A stretch of DNA of 64,000 nt from SLNP01 sp964568875 (lineage in GTDB: Bacteria > Bacteroidota > Bacteroidia > Bacteroidales > VadinHA17), in contig CAZMSH010000013.1 in the NCBI GenBank assembly GCA_964568875.1, positions 1 through 64,000 of the forward strand, read 5' to 3'. Below the pieces are notes generated by a model. The model was not told the DNA's origin. It made no database searches and saw only the letters and a list, made by a program, of their open reading frames with translations. Positions 63,303 to 64,000 of this stretch are shown one piece after another; the stretch's first letter is position 1, and each line of letters begins with the position of its first letter. The position numbers and the translations under genes are program-made.

Positions 63303-64000
63303 CGGGTCGAAGCATATAAAACTTGTGTTGGTTCTGCTGATTATTTCATCTGGATTGGCGCAGGCACAGACATATCCGGGGTTTAGCCAGTATCTTACCA
63401 ATGGTATGGTTATCAATCCGGCATATGCAGGCTCAAGAGGTACGATGAGCACTCTCTTTTCTATCCGCAAGCAATGGACACAGGTCGCAGGATCTCCATT
63501 ATTTCAGACCGTCTCAGCTCACGCACCCATGAAAAACAATAGGGTTGCCCTGGGGGTTTTATACAACAGGCAGTCTTTCGGGGTTACCGTTTTGCAGAAT
63601 TTATACGGAACCTATGCTTATCATATTCCAGTTGGAAACGGCAGGCTCTCTTTCGGGATACAGGGAGGGGCTGATTTAAGTAACTCAAATTATGTTGGTA
63701 TCTACACATCGACACCCAATGACCCTGCATTTACCGAGAGTGTTTCATCAAGCGTTCTGCCAAATTTTGGAGCCGGAGTATATTTCTACAGTAACTCGGT
63801 ATTCCTCGGAGCCTCGGTTCCCGCATTTCTTAGCTACAGGGAATCAGGTAGTTCACCCGAGCTGAAAGTATACCACTCTTTCCAGAATTATGATATGCTG
63901 TTTCTCGCTGGTGGATTGATCACATTTACCGAGAGTTTCAGATTCAAGCCATCTTTGCTTGTCAAGTATTCTCTCTCAAGACCCATGGAGATAGATTTTA
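63295..64000 (+). CDS. PorP/SprF-family T9SS membrane protein, 3' end outside window
   Basis: 235 residues are visible. It begins MTSGSKHIKLVLVLLIISSG with a signal peptide ending LAQAQ and the family hallmark FSQYLTNGMVINPAYAGSRG, followed by beta strands (QWTQVAGSPLFQTVSAHAPM, VALGVLYNRQSFGV). PorP/SprF proteins anchor specific type B cargo proteins at the outer membrane after T9SS export. The ATG overlaps the last codons of the preceding cargo gene by 8 bases, and this cargo-PorP pairing is characteristic. Confidence 0.92.
   Translation, partial: MTSGSKHIKLVLVLLIISSGLAQAQTYPGFSQYLTNGMVINPAYAGSRGTMSTLFSIRKQWTQVAGSPLFQTVSAHAPMKNNRVALGVLYNRQSFGVTVLQNLYGTYAYHIPVGNGRLSFGIQGGADLSNSNYVGIYTSTPNDPAFTESVSSSVLPNFGAGVYFYSNSVFLGASVPAFLSYRESGSSPELKVYHSFQNYDMLFLAGGLITFTESFRFKPSLLVKYSLSRPMEIDF

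Overview
The window is a piece of a Bacteroidota chromosome, most likely order Bacteroidales or a relative, and it looks like a draft or metagenome-assembled contig because it carries one scaffold gap of exactly 100 N at 5162-5261. The assignment rests on several independent traits: the Bacteroidota -7 promoter element TAnnTTTG in front of at least sixteen genes, TonB-dependent receptors with carboxypeptidase-regulatory N-domains, a LytTR/LytS-type regulator pair, a GlsB/GlsA glycine-lipid gene pair, a type IX secretion (T9SS) cargo next to a PorP/SprF gene, and the Bacteroidota order of the division and cell wall (dcw) cluster. No rRNA, tRNA, CRISPR array, phage or insertion sequence was seen.

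Layout. 1-3.6 kb (minus strand): the start of a receptor-like protein that leaves the window, miaB, and a LytTR regulator with its sensor kinase. 3.9-7.8 kb (plus): a large TonB-dependent receptor broken by the gap, a lipoprotein and a SPOR-domain protein, followed by a long purF homologue to 9.7 kb. 9.7-11.5 kb (minus): the glycine-lipid pair. 11.6-27.0 kb (plus): an uninterrupted dcw operon mraZ-rsmH-ftsL-ftsI-murE-mraY-murD-ftsW-murG-murC-ftsQ-ftsA-ftsZ. It opens with four MraZ boxes at exact 10-bp spacing and closes with a strong terminator. 27.1-30.5 kb: a porin and an MltF-type lytic transglycosylase. 30.5-36.0 kb (minus): a CoA-type Nudix hydrolase, gatD, gatE and a LolC/E-type permease. 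36.1-38.1 kb: a NamZ-type muramidase and an HpaI-type aldolase. 38.1-45.0 kb: an ECF sigma factor, an anti-sigma/TonB chimera, a divergent VWA protein, a histidine-rich membrane-anchored protein and a second TonB receptor. 45.1-55.3 kb: housekeeping genes (cold-shock protein, aminotransferase, a phosphodiester-glycosidase-like protein, valS, a glutamine synthetase, nadC, rlmH) and a lipoprotein with a decayed metallopeptidase-like motif. 55.4-64 kb: a very large orphan histidine kinase, a 1,387-residue T9SS-type surface protein, and a PorP/SprF gene cut by the window end.

The most unusual content is the gatE-gatD pair at 31.1-34.5 kb. It encodes the archaeal-type tRNA-dependent amidotransferase, embedded among ordinary Bacteroidota genes. 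Second is the ECF sigma/anti-sigma locus: the anti-sigma protein carries, on its periplasmic side, a carboxypeptidase-regulatory domain, a receptor-plug-like motif and a TonB C-terminal domain, and the divergent VWA protein carries the same first two elements. Third is a set of short arrays of degenerate tandem units, mostly 7 bp, between genes and once inside a gene, whose unit sequences differ from place to place. Several genes also have their start codon only 4-6 bases after the -7 element, which predicts leaderless or nearly leaderless mRNAs. Start codons were moved from the longest open frame wherever a promoter, terminator, signal peptide or non-ATG codon argued for it.
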